Part shown: positions 47,889-49,504 of the stretch, one piece after another
Layout: each line of letters starts with the position of its first letter
Position numbering within the stretch: the stretch's first letter is position 1
Assembly: GCA_003164275.1 (NCBI GenBank)
Contig: PLSY01000219.1
Location: 1-49,504, forward strand
DNA length: 49,504 nt
Origin: Acidimicrobiaceae bacterium
GTDB taxonomy: Bacteria; Actinomycetota; Acidimicrobiia; Acidimicrobiales; RAAP-2
Reading direction: 5' to 3'
Position numbers and translations under genes: made by a program
The notes under the pieces: model-generated
What the model was told of the DNA's origin: nothing
Seen by the model: the letters and a program-made list of their open reading frames with translations, nothing else
The model's database searches: none

Positions 47889-49439
47889 ATGTCAACACTG
47901 GAAGCGGATGCCCGGAGCGGGACGCAAGGTCCAAGAGACGGGGTAATCCACAGCCTGATCCCAGCCCGACTCGATCGCCTCGGCTGGTCCCGCTTCCACA
48001 CCCGCCTGGTCGTCGCCCTCGGCGTGGCTTGGGTGCTCGACGGGCTGGAGATCACTATCGCGTCCAATGTCACGGGGCTGATCTCGAGCAAGCAGTCGCT
48101 CAACTTGTCGTCGGCTGGCGTGTCTTTCGCCGTCGGCACCGTCTACCTACTGGGCGAGGTCTTCGGCGCCTTGTTCTTCGGCCACCTGTCGGACAAATGG
48201 GGCCGGCGCAACCTTTTCATGATCACCCTCGGGGTGTATCTCTTCGGCGGCTTCATGACCGCCCTCACCCTCGGCCACACGGAGATCTGGGTGTACTGGC
48301 TCTATCTCTCCCGTTTCGTGGCCGGCATGGGCATCGGTGGCGAGTACGCGGCCATCAACTCGGCCATCGACGAGCTCATCCCGGCCAAGTACCGCGGTCG
48401 GGTGGATATCGCTGTCAACGGGACTTACTGGGGTGGTGCGCTGCTGGCCACCGTGCTCATGCTGTTGGTGGTGAACCACCTGCCGATCACCTACTCGTGG
48501 CGGGTGGCCTTCCTTTTCGGCCCGGTGCTCGGAGTGGTCATCCTCTTCGTCAGGAAGAACCTTCCCGAGAGCCCGCGTTGGCTGCTCATGCACGGACGGG
48601 AAGAGGAGGCAGAAGCGGCGGTGAAGGAGATCGAGTCGCTGACCGATGATTCCGGCGGAACGGTGGGCGACGTGGACGATTCGAAGTCCATCGAGATCAC
48701 GCTGGCCAACCGCATCGGGTTCATCACATTGGCACGCACCCTCTTCGCCCGATATCCCGGCCGATCGATCCTTGGGGCCACCCTCATGATCACCCAGTCG
48801 TTCCTCTACAACGCCATCTTTTTCACCTACGCCCTGGTCTTGACCAAGGTCTACGGGGTCAATGCCAAGGACACCGCCTACTACTTCATCTTCTTCGCCC
48901 TGGGAAACCTGGCCGGACCGTTGACGCTCGGCCACCTGTTCGACAGCGTCGGCCGACGACGGATGATCTCCGGCACCTACATCCTCTCGGGTGTGCTGCT
49001 GGCCGCCAGTGCTTTTCTGTTCAAGGCGGGAGCGCTCGATGCCGTGACCCAGACCGTCTGTTGGTGCGTGATCTTCTTCTTCGCCTCGGCGGGGGCCAGC
49101 GCGGCCTATCTGACCGTGAGCGAGATCTTCCCGGTCGAGGTGCGGGCAAAGGCCATTTCCGTCTTCTTTGCCATCGCCCAATCGTTCGGTGCCCTTGGAC
49201 CCTGGATCTATGGGCTTTTGATCGGCAACGGCCAGGACCACTTCAAGCTCTTCATCGACTACATGCTCGGCGCCGCCATCATGGTCATCGGTGGGGTGGT
49301 GGAGATCTTCCTCGGGGTGAATGCCGAGGGTCAGTCGCTCGAGGACATAGCCAGCCCGCTGTCGGCGGTCTCCAAGCCGACGGCTCTGTCGAACCTCACC
49401 GGGGCCCCGAGATCGCCGGCCGCCCGGTCCGTGCTCTAG
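47889..49439 (+). CDS. MFS transporter, sugar/organic-acid porter type
   Basis: A 516-residue major facilitator with 12 predicted membrane segments and a central cytoplasmic loop (about 215-270). Family signatures include LDGLEITIASNVTG in helix 1, the loop 2-3 motif GHLSDKWGRRNLF, the R-F-V-A-G-x-G-I-G-G-E-Y motif in helix 4 to 5, LPESPRWLLMHGREEEAEA after helix 6, and GHLFDSVGRRRMISG. These place it with sugar and aromatic/organic acid porters; the substrate is not predictable. I chose ATG 47889, spaced 5 bases from AAGGGGG; GTG 47886 is directly adjacent. A leftward tRNA gene end follows 35 bases after the stop. Confidence 0.92.
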   Translation: MSTLEADARSGTQGPRDGVIHSLIPARLDRLGWSRFHTRLVVALGVAWVLDGLEITIASNVTGLISSKQSLNLSSAGVSFAVGTVYLLGEVFGALFFGHLSDKWGRRNLFMITLGVYLFGGFMTALTLGHTEIWVYWLYLSRFVAGMGIGGEYAAINSAIDELIPAKYRGRVDIAVNGTYWGGALLATVLMLLVVNHLPITYSWRVAFLFGPVLGVVILFVRKNLPESPRWLLMHGREEEAEAAVKEIESLTDDSGGTVGDVDDSKSIEITLANRIGFITLARTLFARYPGRSILGATLMITQSFLYNAIFFTYALVLTKVYGVNAKDTAYYFIFFALGNLAGPLTLGHLFDSVGRRRMISGTYILSGVLLAASAFLFKAGALDAVTQTVCWCVIFFFASAGASAAYLTVSEIFPVEVRAKAISVFFAIAQSFGALGPWIYGLLIGNGQDHFKLFIDYMLGAAIMVIGGVVEIFLGVNAEGQSLEDIASPLSAVSKPTALSNLTGAPRSPAARSVL

Positions 49440-49474
49440 GGAGGGCTGGACGGGACCCGTCGGGGCGCCTGTTG

Positions 49475-49504
49475 TGCGGACGAGAGGACTCGAACCTCCA
49501 CCCC
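49475..49504 (-). tRNA. tRNA 3' end, probably tRNA-Leu (partial)
   Basis: Read on the minus strand, the last 30 bases give a T arm GGAGG-TTCGAGT-CCTCT (one G-U pair), followed by the seven-base acceptor strand CGTCCGC and discriminator A (49475). No CCA is encoded. The GGGGT before the T arm looks like the end of a long variable arm, which suggests a class II tRNA such as Leu. The rest of the gene is beyond the window edge. Confidence 0.7.

Noticed and set aside
1..49504. CRISPR arrays, insertion sequences, prophage or integrase genes
   Set aside because: No direct-repeat array, transposase, integrase or terminal inverted repeats were seen on either strand.

Overview
The window is high-GC DNA with dense, mostly co-directional operons, GTG/TTG starts and many 4-base ATGA/GTGA stop-start overlaps. 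GlgE, a TreS-Pep2 fusion, a SigB/F-type sigma factor with its partner-switch proteins, a deazaflavin (F420)-type nitroreductase and a perfect actinobacterial-type LexA box point to an actinobacterium. The gene mix (LivHM fusion, MurL/MurD2, DUF5666 and MacAB cassettes) would suit Acidimicrobiia or a relative; that rank is inference. No CRISPR array, insertion sequence or phage gene was seen. The only RNA gene is a tRNA 3' end cut by the right edge.

Layout. 1-1566: tail of a DUF1345 membrane protein, a small ESFPASD-type protein, and a long leader. 1567-13367: alpha-glucan operon glgE, treS-pep2, malQ, glgB, glgX. TreS and Pep2 turn trehalose into maltose 1-phosphate, GlgE polymerises it, GlgB branches the glucan, and GlgX and MalQ trim and recycle it. 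13368-20469: stress block with a LexA-box-controlled, probably leaderless alkB-like gene, a frameshifted DJ-1/PfpI gene, an encapsulated ferritin (EncFtn) with a shell-targeting tail but no shell gene, a STAS remnant, LigD split into Pol and PE-ligase genes, an rsbV-rsbW-sigB module and a flavin reductase. 20712-27098: a membrane protein with a histone-H1-like tail, a YihY/BrkB protein, a transglutaminase-like protein, a decayed histone-deacetylase-family gene, a CPA2 antiporter, a DsbA-fold protein and an aldo/keto reductase.

27334-33465: export cassette of a MacA-like adaptor, MacB-type ATPase and permease, a secreted DUF5666-type protein and a second adaptor. Three of these exported products carry Gly/Phe-rich segments. 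33530-37885: SixA-like phosphatase, MurL and MurD2 (the alternative route for D-Glu in peptidoglycan), and a redoxin. 38209-45044: two MaoC-like dehydratases, then a translationally coupled branched-chain-amino-acid-type ABC operon ending in a broken SDR gene. 45068-49504: FabG-like SDR, a DUF4214-methyltransferase fusion, an F420-type nitroreductase, an MFS transporter and the partial tRNA.

The most interesting points are the orphan encapsulin cargo, the SOS box placed exactly over the promoter spacer of a leaderless alkB, the MurL-MurD2 pair, the Gly/Phe-tailed MacAB-DUF5666 cassette, and four separate decayed or frameshifted genes. Frameshifts in raw sequence could be assembly errors; the deacetylase is too degraded for that explanation.
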